A stretch of 14,855 nt of DNA from Firmicutes bacterium UBA4882 (GTDB lineage Bacteria; Bacillota; UBA4882). This document shows positions 7,364 through 13,419 of the stretch, piece by piece. The translations under genes and the position numbers were made by a program. The stretch lies in the NCBI GenBank assembly GCA_002399265.1, contig DHDG01000046.1, positions 1 through 14,855 on the forward strand, given 5' to 3'. How positions within the stretch are numbered: the first letter of the stretch is position 1; every line of letters begins with the position of its first letter. The notes below the pieces were generated by a model. It was not told where the DNA came from. It worked only from the letters and a program-made list of their open reading frames with translations, and did no database searches.

Positions 7364-7410
7364 ATTGAAAAGCGGCCTGCCAGATGATAAATGGCAGGCC
7401 GCTTTTCAAT
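7364..7410. terminator. bidirectional terminator between ileS and the convergent gene
   Basis: A perfect 19-bp inverted repeat, ATTGAAAAGCGGCCTGCCA (7364-7382) and TGGCAGGCCGCTTTTCAAT (7392-7410), with a 9-base loop. It has A/T tracts on both sides, so it can serve ileS (plus) and the minus-strand gene ending at 7469. Its inner 12-bp stem is identical to that of the kbl terminator at 3756-3789. Confidence 0.88.
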
Positions 7411-7468
7411 TATGGCGCATATACGCATATTAATCCTCACACAATGTGCAATAGCCCTGCCCGAAAGC

Positions 7469-8164
7469 CTAAAACCCTAATAGCTGGCGCAGCAAATCAT
7501 CGCCATACCTGAAATCTGTGACTTCGAGGGGACAGGGGTAAGGGGCTAGCGTTAGGGCAGCTCTGATTTGCCACAGTTTCTCCAGACTCAGAGCGCTATT
7601 TTCAAGTCGCACTAATTTTCCGCTATCATCGATCATGGTTAGCGTAAACGGGAATATTTCATCATCCCAGACAAATTCAGCCGCTATTGAATCGCCCTGT
7701 TTAAGTCCATCAGCCATTCCAATGGCGGAGCGGCTTAGCGAGATAACAAGAGAGGGAAATTCTCTTGACGAATCCAGGAGCACTTTTTTAATGCGCTTAA
7801 ACTGCACTACTTCTTTGCCGTCAGAACCCAACAGACTCCATTTCCCCGGGCGGGTCAGATACTGCATGAAGTCTTCCGGATTCTTTACATTACGCCCTTT
7901 GACGCGCATATCGCCTTCCGAAAAATCAAAAACGACCGAGCTTATATCGGCACGAGAAACCCGGAAGGTGGCGATGGTACGAATATCATTATAATAGAAT
8001 GATGCCCTTTTGGACTGACTTAGCGATAACTTGATTGAAGCTACAATATAGACTTCGGTTTCTCCTGACTCCGTACTTGCACCAACACCGGCTGCGTCCA
8101 CAAAAGAAGTACTACCGGCCAGAAGCGTTATTGCCAATATTAGTAATAATATGATCTTTTTCAT
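7469..8164 (-). CDS. secreted protein of unknown function (231 aa)
   Basis: I do not recognise the family. The N-terminus is a clear signal peptide (MKKIILLLILAITLLAGSTS, cleavage probably after VDA-A near residue 25), and there is no lipobox Cys, so the product should be periplasmic or exported. The mature part alternates short beta-type segments with charged turns and has a single Cys near the C-terminus (PYPCPLEV). Segments such as VVFDFSEGDMRVKGRNVKNPEDF suggest a beta-rich fold, but I can assign no catalytic motif. GAGGTGG lies 9 bases before the ATG. It is convergent with ileS and shares the terminator at 7364-7410. A palindrome at 8213-8229 may be an upstream control site. Real gene, unknown function. 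Confidence 0.8.
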   Translation of the reverse strand: MKKIILLLILAITLLAGSTSFVDAAGVGASTESGETEVYIVASIKLSLSQSKRASFYYNDIRTIATFRVSRADISSVVFDFSEGDMRVKGRNVKNPEDFMQYLTRPGKWSLLGSDGKEVVQFKRIKKVLLDSSREFPSLVISLSRSAIGMADGLKQGDSIAAEFVWDDEIFPFTLTMIDDSGKLVRLENSALSLEKLWQIRAALTLAPYPCPLEVTDFRYGDDLLRQLLGF

Positions 8165-8212
8165 GATTATTTACCACCTCATTCTGGAATGCCTCAGCAT
8201 ATCCTAGTGTCC

Positions 8213-8229
8213 TAGAATTTTTTATTCTA
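8213..8229. repeat. 17-base palindrome upstream of the secreted-protein gene
   Basis: TAGAAT, five T, ATTCTA forms a perfect inverted repeat about 50 bases upstream of the ATG at 8164. Next to it on the minus strand is CTAGGA repeated twice with a 2-base gap. It could be an operator or part of a weak hairpin; no clear promoter boxes were identified around it. Confidence 0.35.
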
Positions 8230-8282
8230 CGTCATTAGTCTTTTTCCTTTATCTAATCCTGCAAACTTTTGGAAATGGCGCA

Positions 8283-8601
8283 ATCGGGTAGGAGGCTACC
8301 CATTAGTTGAGTAGCCGGCCTCCCACACCACCGTGCGTACCGTTCGGTACACGGCGGTTCCTCAGTTTACGCTGTAACTTGTCGATAGTAATTTTAAAAG
8401 GATATGAATCCCAGTTTCTCAAGAACTTCGTTCTTAAGGGATTGGCTCAGGATTGGGCTATTGGAGATTCTCCAGTAGCCTTTTCTTGTGTTCGCGTACT
8501 CCCATGCTTGTTGTCTAGCCCTTACCCTTGGCTAATGATTGGTAACTACTAACCCCCATAGAGGACTCTCACCGCCTAGTTAATCGCCATGCGTGGCGCA
8601 T
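8283..8601 (-). mobile_element. ORF-less group IIC intron relic
   Basis: Read on the minus strand, the stretch starts ATGCGCC (expected GTGYG), followed by a small GCCA/TGGC hairpin, the GGTGAGAGTCC element and AGTTACC...TTAGCC...AAGGG, the order seen in domain I of group IIC introns. Several further hairpins follow. It ends with a convincing domain V (8360-8327), a domain VI stem (8319-8292 region, GGCTACTC/GGGTAGCC with an unpaired A-containing loop) and a 3' end CCTACCCGAT at 8283. The total of about 319 bases is shorter than a full ribozyme, and there is no reverse transcriptase, so an internal deletion is likely. The 5' end lies just after a terminator hairpin, the favoured insertion site of IIC introns. 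The first base change (G to A) suggests decay. Boundaries are approximate. Confidence 0.75.
8327..8360 (-). ncRNA. group II intron domain V
   Basis: ACCGCCGTG pairs with CACGGTGGT (one G-T pair), then a 2-base CG bulge, then TACC pairs with GGTA across a GAAC loop. This is the 34-base catalytic domain V shape, and from memory it is very close to that of IIC introns such as the Oceanobacillus iheyensis one. It is the most conserved part of the relic. Confidence 0.82.
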
Positions 8602-8605
8602 ATCG

Positions 8606-8635
8606 AAAAAGCCGCCCCTTACGGGACGGCTTTTT
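8606..8635. terminator. terminator of the porin-like gene, usable in both directions
   Basis: AAAAAGCCGCCCC (8606-8618) and GGGACGGCTTTTT (8623-8635) form a 13-bp stem with one G-T pair and a TTAC loop. On the minus strand it follows the porin stop by about 16 bases and ends in a T-run. The intron relic begins 4-5 bases beyond it. Confidence 0.88.
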
Positions 8636-8650
8636 GCTACTTGCTGATTC

Positions 8651-9964
8651 TTAGAAAGAAATGCCAACGAAGGCAGTTACTGAACCGTAATCTTTCCAGT
8701 GCGTAAGCCGGGCACCGGTAAGTTTGAAGGTTACTGCATCTCTGTTGTATACGATAGAGGCATCAATTTTGAAGGAGTTTTTGGCTTCCAGATTCACGCC
8801 GTCGAGTTTTTCCTTATTGTAGCGATCATAGAGGGCCAAATGAATGTCCTCGTTTAAGCGAACGCCGAGCCAATTGCAGATACCGAAATCGGTACCATCG
8901 TAGGTGCCTTTCAAGGATACAACGACCGGTGCGAAATCAGGAGCGAACATAGCATATCCAGTTACACCGTAAACTGCGGGATCTGACAAGGTGTAATCAA
9001 ATGCTACGCGGGCAGCGAACTCGTTGCCGGAGTTCTTGCGCACCCAGTTGAAACGGCTGTCCCATTTGTCATCAGCATAGTTGTCGCGGCGCTTATTTCC
9101 GCTGGAAGAAACCGGACCATTGCTGACGTATTCGACAGCGGTGCTGAGAGCATGATCAGCATCAAATTTGCTGGTGTTGTCGTAACCGAGATAGAACTGA
9201 CCATTGGCAGCTTCGTTATTGTAACGGAAATCAACGGAGGTCGAGAAGGTATTCGGGGTCAATGTCAATTTGGAAGAGTAGGCGTTCTCCTGAGCATAAC
9301 TAGCATAGAGTTCACCAGTAAAACCGTCAACGATCGGAAAGCCAACGGTCAGGTCAGCACCGAAATCGTCAAAAGCTGAGGTGACTTTCTTACCAACATT
9401 GACTGCTACCGAAACCGGGCCGTCATAAGCGGCACCAAGGCCGAGGTAGTGTTCCATTTTTGCCGGTGGTGTCGCAGCATCATCTGTCACTACGTTGTCG
9501 TTAGCATAGTCGAGGTTCAGGCCTACCGGACCAATAGTGGTGCCGACGCCGGCCCAGAATTCCTTGGAAAGATAGTATTCGGTTGCATACCAGTTGAATC
9601 CGGCCAATTCCTCAAATTTGGCATCCGAAGCGAGTTGAATGAACGGATTGACAGCGGTCATGCTGGGATTGTAAGTGTTGTCGCCAGTCAACTCCATGTA
9701 CGGAAGCGCCAAAGAGAAGTTGTAGTAATCGGTACCGCCATTGAAGTATGTCTCAACATAGAAAGCAAAATTGTCGGCTGTAAATTCGAACCACAAGCCG
9801 AGGTCTGACCATGCTACATCAGGTACAAAACCGGTTGTCTTGATCCACTCTGCCTCAAATTCAACCATTCCGCCGACGATCTCCACTTTCGGAGCGGCGA
9901 GAGCCGGGATCGCAAACGCTACTACGAGAATAGCGGCGATAGCTAATGTAAGAATCCTCTTCAT
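8651..9964 (-). CDS. porin-like outer-membrane beta-barrel protein
   Basis: A 437-residue exported protein with a standard signal peptide (MKRILTLAIAAILVVAFAIP, cleavage after ALA near residue 24). The mature part is made of alternating amphipathic beta strands rich in Tyr, Phe, Gly and Asp, and ends in FVGISF. A C-terminal Phe is the recognition signature for outer-membrane barrel assembly. No SLH domain or coiled-coil tether is seen at the N-terminus, unlike some Negativicutes porins. The role is probably passive or selective uptake across an outer membrane; the substrate is not evident. GGGAGG stands 4 bases before one ATG (9967) and 7 before the next (9964); I prefer the second. Closed by the terminator at 8606-8635 and preceded by a long structured leader, as expected for an abundant surface protein. 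Specific family unrecognised. Confidence 0.85.
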   Translation of the reverse strand: MKRILTLAIAAILVVAFAIPALAAPKVEIVGGMVEFEAEWIKTTGFVPDVAWSDLGLWFEFTADNFAFYVETYFNGGTDYYNFSLALPYMELTGDNTYNPSMTAVNPFIQLASDAKFEELAGFNWYATEYYLSKEFWAGVGTTIGPVGLNLDYANDNVVTDDAATPPAKMEHYLGLGAAYDGPVSVAVNVGKKVTSAFDDFGADLTVGFPIVDGFTGELYASYAQENAYSSKLTLTPNTFSTSVDFRYNNEAANGQFYLGYDNTSKFDADHALSTAVEYVSNGPVSSSGNKRRDNYADDKWDSRFNWVRKNSGNEFAARVAFDYTLSDPAVYGVTGYAMFAPDFAPVVVSLKGTYDGTDFGICNWLGVRLNEDIHLALYDRYNKEKLDGVNLEAKNSFKIDASIVYNRDAVTFKLTGARLTHWKDYGSVTAFVGISF

Positions 9965-9967
9965 CAT

Positions 9968-10307
9968 TTTTCCTCCCTTTTATCTGTCGGGCTTTTTTGA
10001 ACTAGCAGCCAAATTAGTTGTTTCGGAATGTCCTTGTTTCTTCCGAAAAACGCTTTCGGCTGTAGACCTTTAAGTCATACAGACTGCAGGTTTCCCTCCC
10101 TTCTCTGCTAATACCTGATTCTTCAGGCCCCGGTCTATGAAAGCCTATGCAGGCGATAGCGAGCAAACCGCAACGAATGAGCTTAAATACCCGCTCATTC
10201 TTTCCCTATATTCAACATTACTGTTAGGATACCTTCTCAACAAGAAAAAAATTCTTGTAGCGGTCCGAATTGGAAAACACCCGATCCGTCTATTTATGTA
10301 TATTCAG
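9968..10307 (-). promoter_or_regulatory. long intergenic leader upstream of the porin-like gene
   Basis: This is 340 bases without a convincing gene. On the minus strand it contains an 8-bp inverted repeat (GAATGAGC/GCTCATTC, 10200-10175). TAGACC (10137-10132) and GGTCTA (10068-10063) can close a branched structure holding the hairpin CCTGA/TCAGG (10127-10114). A hairpin CCGAAA/TTTCGG (10059-10043) follows. It does not match a riboswitch consensus that I know, and no clear -35/-10 pair was found. Near 10241-10257 a weak CAAGAA/TTCTTG hairpin around a T-run could end the divIVA transcript. A stable leader for a highly expressed porin, or a regulatory RNA, are both possible. Confidence 0.4.
10175..10200. 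repeat. 8-bp inverted repeat in the porin leader
   Basis: GAATGAGC (10175-10182) and GCTCATTC (10193-10200), separated by 10 bases. The spacing suits a dimeric operator or an RNA hairpin near the possible transcription start of the porin gene. Confidence 0.4.
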
Positions 10308-10826
10308 TCAGGATCCTGATCCTGCTGATCCTGCCGCTCCTGCCGCCTGAGCTGGCTCCTGTTCGCCCGAACCAGATTCGACAGAAGGAAGCTGACGTTC
10401 CAGCAGCTCCAGATGACTGGTCAAAACGGCCCGCAACTGCGCCCTGGCCTGTTCGCCCCGCTGCCGCAATTCTGAAAGGCGCCGCAATTCGGTGTTAATT
10501 TCGTCTCGCATCCGGGCGCGGATCTGCTCAACCTTGGCTTCCCCTTCGCGCACCATTAGCTCACTTTGCTTCTGGGCAGAGGCTTTAACTTCTTCAGCAG
10601 TCTGCTGCGCCAGCATTAAGGCATTACGCATACTGTCCTCAAGCCGGATATACTGTGCGATCTTTTCATCCATCGCCTGCAGTTGCTCTTTTAAATCCAT
10701 ATTCTCTTTATAAAGAAACTCATAATCAGCTGCCACGCGCGTCACAAATTCTTGCACCTCAACCCGATCATAGCCGCGCATTGAACGCCGAAATACTGTC
10801 GTCTCAATATCCAGTGGTGTCAGCAT
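10308..10826 (-). CDS. divIVA: DivIVA domain-containing protein
   Basis: A 172-residue coiled-coil protein. The N-terminal MLTPLDIETTVFRRSMRGYDRVEVQEF is the lipid-binding DivIVA domain with its conserved FRRSMRGYD pattern. Residues about 30-140 are long charged heptad-like helix, and the C-terminus is a low-complexity Ala/Gly/Ser/Glu tail. DivIVA proteins mark curved membrane at poles and septa and recruit division or wall-synthesis partners. The ATG at 10826 is preferred (GGGAG 8 bases upstream). It is the last gene of the pgeF-to-divIVA minus-strand series, 120 bases after ylmH. In many Firmicutes ileS directly follows divIVA; here it does not. The tail is encoded by degenerate TCCTGC-type repeats, so its length may vary between strains. 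Confidence 0.92.
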   Translation of the reverse strand: MLTPLDIETTVFRRSMRGYDRVEVQEFVTRVAADYEFLYKENMDLKEQLQAMDEKIAQYIRLEDSMRNALMLAQQTAEEVKASAQKQSELMVREGEAKVEQIRARMRDEINTELRRLSELRQRGEQARAQLRAVLTSHLELLERQLPSVESGSGEQEPAQAAGAAGSAGSGS

Positions 10827-10946
10827 TACAATCACTCCCTTGTGGACTTCATAAGGATGTTATTTCAAGATGTTACTTCCACGATATCTGAAAAATGCCT
10901 GCCTGCACAGGTAATGGAAATATAGGGAAGTATGTGCAAACAGACT

Positions 10947-11735
10947 TCAGATCAGCCTTTTCAGGAGAACACCGGTACGCCCTTTCTTGCTAATGCCGGT
11001 CGTTTCCTCAAGAATTACGCGACCGCGCCCTCTGATCGCGATCACATCCCCCGGGTTGACATCATAGTCCGGTGACAGGACTGCCCGCCAATTGACCTTA
11101 ACTTTGCCAGCCTTAATCTCGCGCTGCATCTTAGTACGCGATTCTCCAAAGCCTAGCCCCGCAATGGAATCCAGGCGCATCGAAGCCACTGTGGAACGGA
11201 TTTCTTTGACCTTTTCAGGAGGGATCGCCAACTGTTCAAGATCGATCTCGCACACTTCCGCCACCTGATCGCCAATCTTGACTAGGTCGCGCTGCACAGC
11301 CGCAGCAATTTCGGGAGCCAACACAACCTGACAGGTATCACCATCGATCAGGATGTCGCCAATCTTCTCGCGCCGAAAACCGCTGCCAGTTAATGCGCCC
11401 AGCACGTCCCGGTGTGTAATGCGTCCGCTGAAATGTCCACGGATTTCAACCGCCGTCACCGGCGGTTCTACTGTAGCTTCCAGATAATAATGCGGCAATA
11501 AGACCAGTCTCACCCGTTCCAGTCGACGATGGCCTCCAAAGGCCATGACGCGCAGCCCCTCTATGTATTTCAGCAAATCATCGGCCAGCGCGCGGCCAGC
11601 CGGATCCAAAAAGTCAGTTGCCGCTGGACGGCCTTTATCCAAGGCTTCCGCAGCCTTGTCCAATAAAAGAGCTCCCAAAAGACGCTCTTCGCCCTGCAAT
11701 CCTTTTAGCAGGCGTTCGCGGTCGATTTCAGGCAC
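10947..11735 (-). CDS. ylmH: YlmH family RNA-binding protein (S4 domain)
   Basis: About 262 residues. The N-terminal half has the YlmH-type region, including FGGHRRLERVRLVLLP and an RGHFSGRITHRDVLGALTG segment. The C-terminal S4 RNA-binding domain spans roughly residues 185-245, with LDSIAGLGFGESRTKMQREIKAGKVKVN and PGDVIAIRGRGR. YlmH binds stalled large ribosomal subunits and is linked to ribosome rescue in Firmicutes; its gene sits with division genes by conserved order. GTG at 11735 is preferred because AGGTG lies 6 bases upstream; a GTG at 11744 overlaps that site. The ribosome-binding site overlaps the yggT stop, so the two are probably coupled. Confidence 0.9.
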   Translation of the reverse strand: MPEIDRERLLKGLQGEERLLGALLLDKAAEALDKGRPAATDFLDPAGRALADDLLKYIEGLRVMAFGGHRRLERVRLVLLPHYYLEATVEPPVTAVEIRGHFSGRITHRDVLGALTGSGFRREKIGDILIDGDTCQVVLAPEIAAAVQRDLVKIGDQVAEVCEIDLEQLAIPPEKVKEIRSTVASMRLDSIAGLGFGESRTKMQREIKAGKVKVNWRAVLSPDYDVNPGDVIAIRGRGRVILEETTGISKKGRTGVLLKRLI

Positions 11736-11745
11736 CTGATTCACC

Positions 11746-11997
11746 TCATCCGTTTAAGATGCGAATAATGATCCATTGGAAAACAATCAATGCCAGAATG
11801 GCAAGTAATGGGGAAAAGTCCGCCTGTAAGCCTCTAATATTTAAGCGGCTTCTAAAAGGCTGCAGGATTGGCTGAGTGATATCATCCAATAGCTTACCAA
11901 AACCATGACTGGTTGGGACACCCACCCACTTGATAACGACTCGCGCCACAATGACCAGAATTGCCAGACGAAACAACATGTCGATGATCCAAACCAT
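11746..11997 (-). CDS. yggT: YggT family membrane protein
   Basis: An 83-residue protein with two membrane segments (about residues 4-26 and 60-80) separated by the conserved cytoplasmic loop with the ITQPILQPFR motif, the YggT/YlmG hallmark. YlmG-type proteins are linked to nucleoid or division-site organisation; the exact function is unsettled. GGAG lies 5 bases upstream of the ATG. It lies between sepF and ylmH in the standard order. The 112 bases upstream (11998-12109) hold no other gene that I can see. Confidence 0.92.
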   Translation of the reverse strand: MVWIIDMLFRLAILVIVARVVIKWVGVPTSHGFGKLLDDITQPILQPFRSRLNIRGLQADFSPLLAILALIVFQWIIIRILNG

Positions 11998-12109
11998 GGC
12001 GTCTCCGCCTCCCAGATTGAGATGATGTGATTATGGCATAGGCCTGCATTAGTATATTGTCTGACCCTTCAGGCGGTGCTTTTCCAGACTGCAAATCTCC
12101 TTAATCACG

Positions 12110-12673
12110 TCAATCACGTCTGTTGCGGCTATCCACGCGATAATCGCGGGTATCGCGGCTATCGCGATTGTCACGACCGTCACGGCTATCACGGTTATCG
12201 CGTATATCGCGGCTATCCCGGTCGATGGAAAAGTCACGGCTATACTGTGGAGGCGTCTCCGCCCCGGAAGCATTGAGCACAATGTCAACTTCGGAGGGGG
12301 TAAAGAGAAAAATAGACGTGTTAATACGCTGCATGCTGCCATCCAGGACATAGACTGCGCCACTGACAAAATCGACAATTCTTTTGGCGAGACCCTTTTC
12401 AGTAGTCTCCAGGTTCAGGATTACCGGTCGCTTCTCACGCAAATGATCCGCTATTTCCTGCACCTCATCGAAGCTGCCCGGTTCCAAGACAACCACACGC
12501 ATACTCCGGAACTGTTGCGTCGTCAGACTGACCACCTTACCTTTGGACGGCCGATGTCTTTGATCATTGACTTTTCTGTCAGCCACCTCCGCCACCGGCT
12601 CCTCCTCTTCTTCAATAACTTCTTCTTCAAAACCGACTACTCCAAGCAGCTTATCAAGCCAGTTTTTCTTCAT
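12110..12673 (-). CDS. sepF: cell division protein SepF with a long Arg-Asp repeat tail
   Basis: A 187-residue protein. It starts with the membrane-binding amphipathic helix (MKKNWLDKLLGVVGF), then an acidic linker, then the SepF core (about residues 47-140, with MRVVVLEPGSFDEVQEIADHL and the FVSGAVYVLDGSMQRI region). SepF anchors FtsZ filaments to the membrane and organises the septum. Residues 152-178 are nine consecutive RDX tripeptides (X = S, I, N, G, T or Y), followed by another Arg/Asp-rich nonamer. This tail is absent from usual SepF (about 150 residues) and makes the protein end as a disordered, strictly charge-alternating segment. GGAGGG lies 6 bases before the ATG. Placed between yggS and yggT in the canonical order. 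Confidence 0.93.
   Translation of the reverse strand: MKKNWLDKLLGVVGFEEEVIEEEEEPVAEVADRKVNDQRHRPSKGKVVSLTTQQFRSMRVVVLEPGSFDEVQEIADHLREKRPVILNLETTEKGLAKRIVDFVSGAVYVLDGSMQRINTSIFLFTPSEVDIVLNASGAETPPQYSRDFSIDRDSRDIRDNRDSRDGRDNRDSRDTRDYRVDSRNRRD
12140..12220 (-). repeat. in-frame 9-base repeats encoding the SepF RDX tail
   Basis: Nine degenerate 9-base units of the form CGCGATNNN or CGTGACNNN read on the minus strand (seen on plus as repeated CACGGCTAT/CGCGGCTAT). Length change in steps of 9 bases would keep the frame. The repeats also create open frames on other strands, which should not be annotated. Confidence 0.8.
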
Positions 12674-12718
12674 GTCTATCCCTCCGTAACTCCGCAGCGG
12701 CCGATCAAAATTCCCGAA

Positions 12719-13405
12719 TTAGCAGCCGTTAAAAATAGCGCTGCCTACCCTAACCATGGTGGCGCCTTCTTCAATGGCAACCTCAAAGTCATTGCTCATA
12801 CCCATCGATAATTCTCGCCAAAATGGTCCCGTGGCTTCCTGGGTGTGCAATTGGCTAAATAATTGTTTTAATCCTCGAAAGACCGGGCGGGCATTTTCGG
12901 GATGATCCGAATATGGGGCCATCGTCATCAGTCCGCATAGCCTGATGTTTTCCATGGCGGTTGCTGCTCTGACAGCTAACGCGGTTTGATCGGGCCTGAA
13001 TCCGTATTTACTGGCCTCGCCCGAAACGTTAACCTCCAACAATACCTGTACCATAAATTCCTGTGCGGCCGCTTCGCGTTGCAGAGTTTCCAGCAATGAT
13101 AACGAATCCACCGAATGGATCATCCTAAAAAGCGGCAGTGCTTTTTTTACTTTATTGCTCTGCAGATGCCCTATCAAATGCCATTGCGGCCCCGGACAAA
13201 CTTGCGGCACTTTTTCTATGGCTTCCTGAACCCTGTTTTCCGCAAAAACTTCTATGCCAAGCCGATAAGCTTCTGATACTATTTCAGGAGCGACGGTTTT
13301 CGTTACAGCCACCAAAGTGACTTCCTCCGGTTTGCGTCCGGCACGGAAACACGCGGCATTGATCCTCTCTCTAACGGCGTGAATTCTTGTTTCCAAATCT
13401 GTCAA
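12719..13405 (-). CDS. yggS: YggS family PLP homeostasis protein
   Basis: A single-domain alanine-racemase-like fold that binds PLP without known catalysis and keeps vitamin B6 and amino-acid pools balanced (YggS/YlmE/PLPBP family). With the TTG start it has 228 residues. The PLP lysine is K36 in LVAVTKTV. Other family motifs are FAENRVQE, WHLIGHLQSNKVK, HSVDS, LLEVNVSGEASKYGF, GLMTMAP, LSMGMSNDFEVAI and the phosphate-binding VRVGSAIFN near the end. TTG at 13405 is chosen since GGAGG lies 8 bases upstream; the ATG at 13420, overlapping the hlyD stop, has no such site and would place GGAGG inside the gene. Only 14 bases separate it from the upstream gene. Confidence 0.92.
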   Translation of the reverse strand: MTDLETRIHAVRERINAACFRAGRKPEEVTLVAVTKTVAPEIVSEAYRLGIEVFAENRVQEAIEKVPQVCPGPQWHLIGHLQSNKVKKALPLFRMIHSVDSLSLLETLQREAAAQEFMVQVLLEVNVSGEASKYGFRPDQTALAVRAATAMENIRLCGLMTMAPYSDHPENARPVFRGLKQLFSQLHTQEATGPFWRELSMGMSNDFEVAIEEGATMVRVGSAIFNGC

Positions 13406-13419
13406 CGAACAAACCTCCA

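Noticed and set aside
8307..8552. Plus-strand open frame of 81 codons
   Set aside because: It lies antisense over the group II intron relic, including domain V, and shows no protein-like features.
9004..9808. Several open frames of 75-119 codons overlapping the porin gene
   Set aside because: Shadow frames of a gene with a signal peptide, ribosome-binding site and terminator; no motifs in the alternatives.
10241..10257. CAAGAA/TTCTTG hairpin as the divIVA terminator
   Set aside because: The stem has only A/T-rich pairs and is too weak to call alone; mentioned only inside the leader entry.
10137..10319. Plus-strand open frame of 60 codons in the porin leader
   Set aside because: No ribosome-binding site, no recognisable motif, and it runs over inverted repeats of the minus-strand leader.
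12140..12220. Regular short repeats that could suggest a CRISPR array
   Set aside because: Units are contiguous 9-mers without spacers and are in frame with sepF.
12049..12378. Minus- and plus-strand open frames rich in Ile/Ala/Val or Gly/Tyr/Arg repeats over the sepF tail
   Set aside because: They are other-frame readings of the 9-base repeats that encode the SepF RDX tail; sepF itself has clear homology and a ribosome-binding site.
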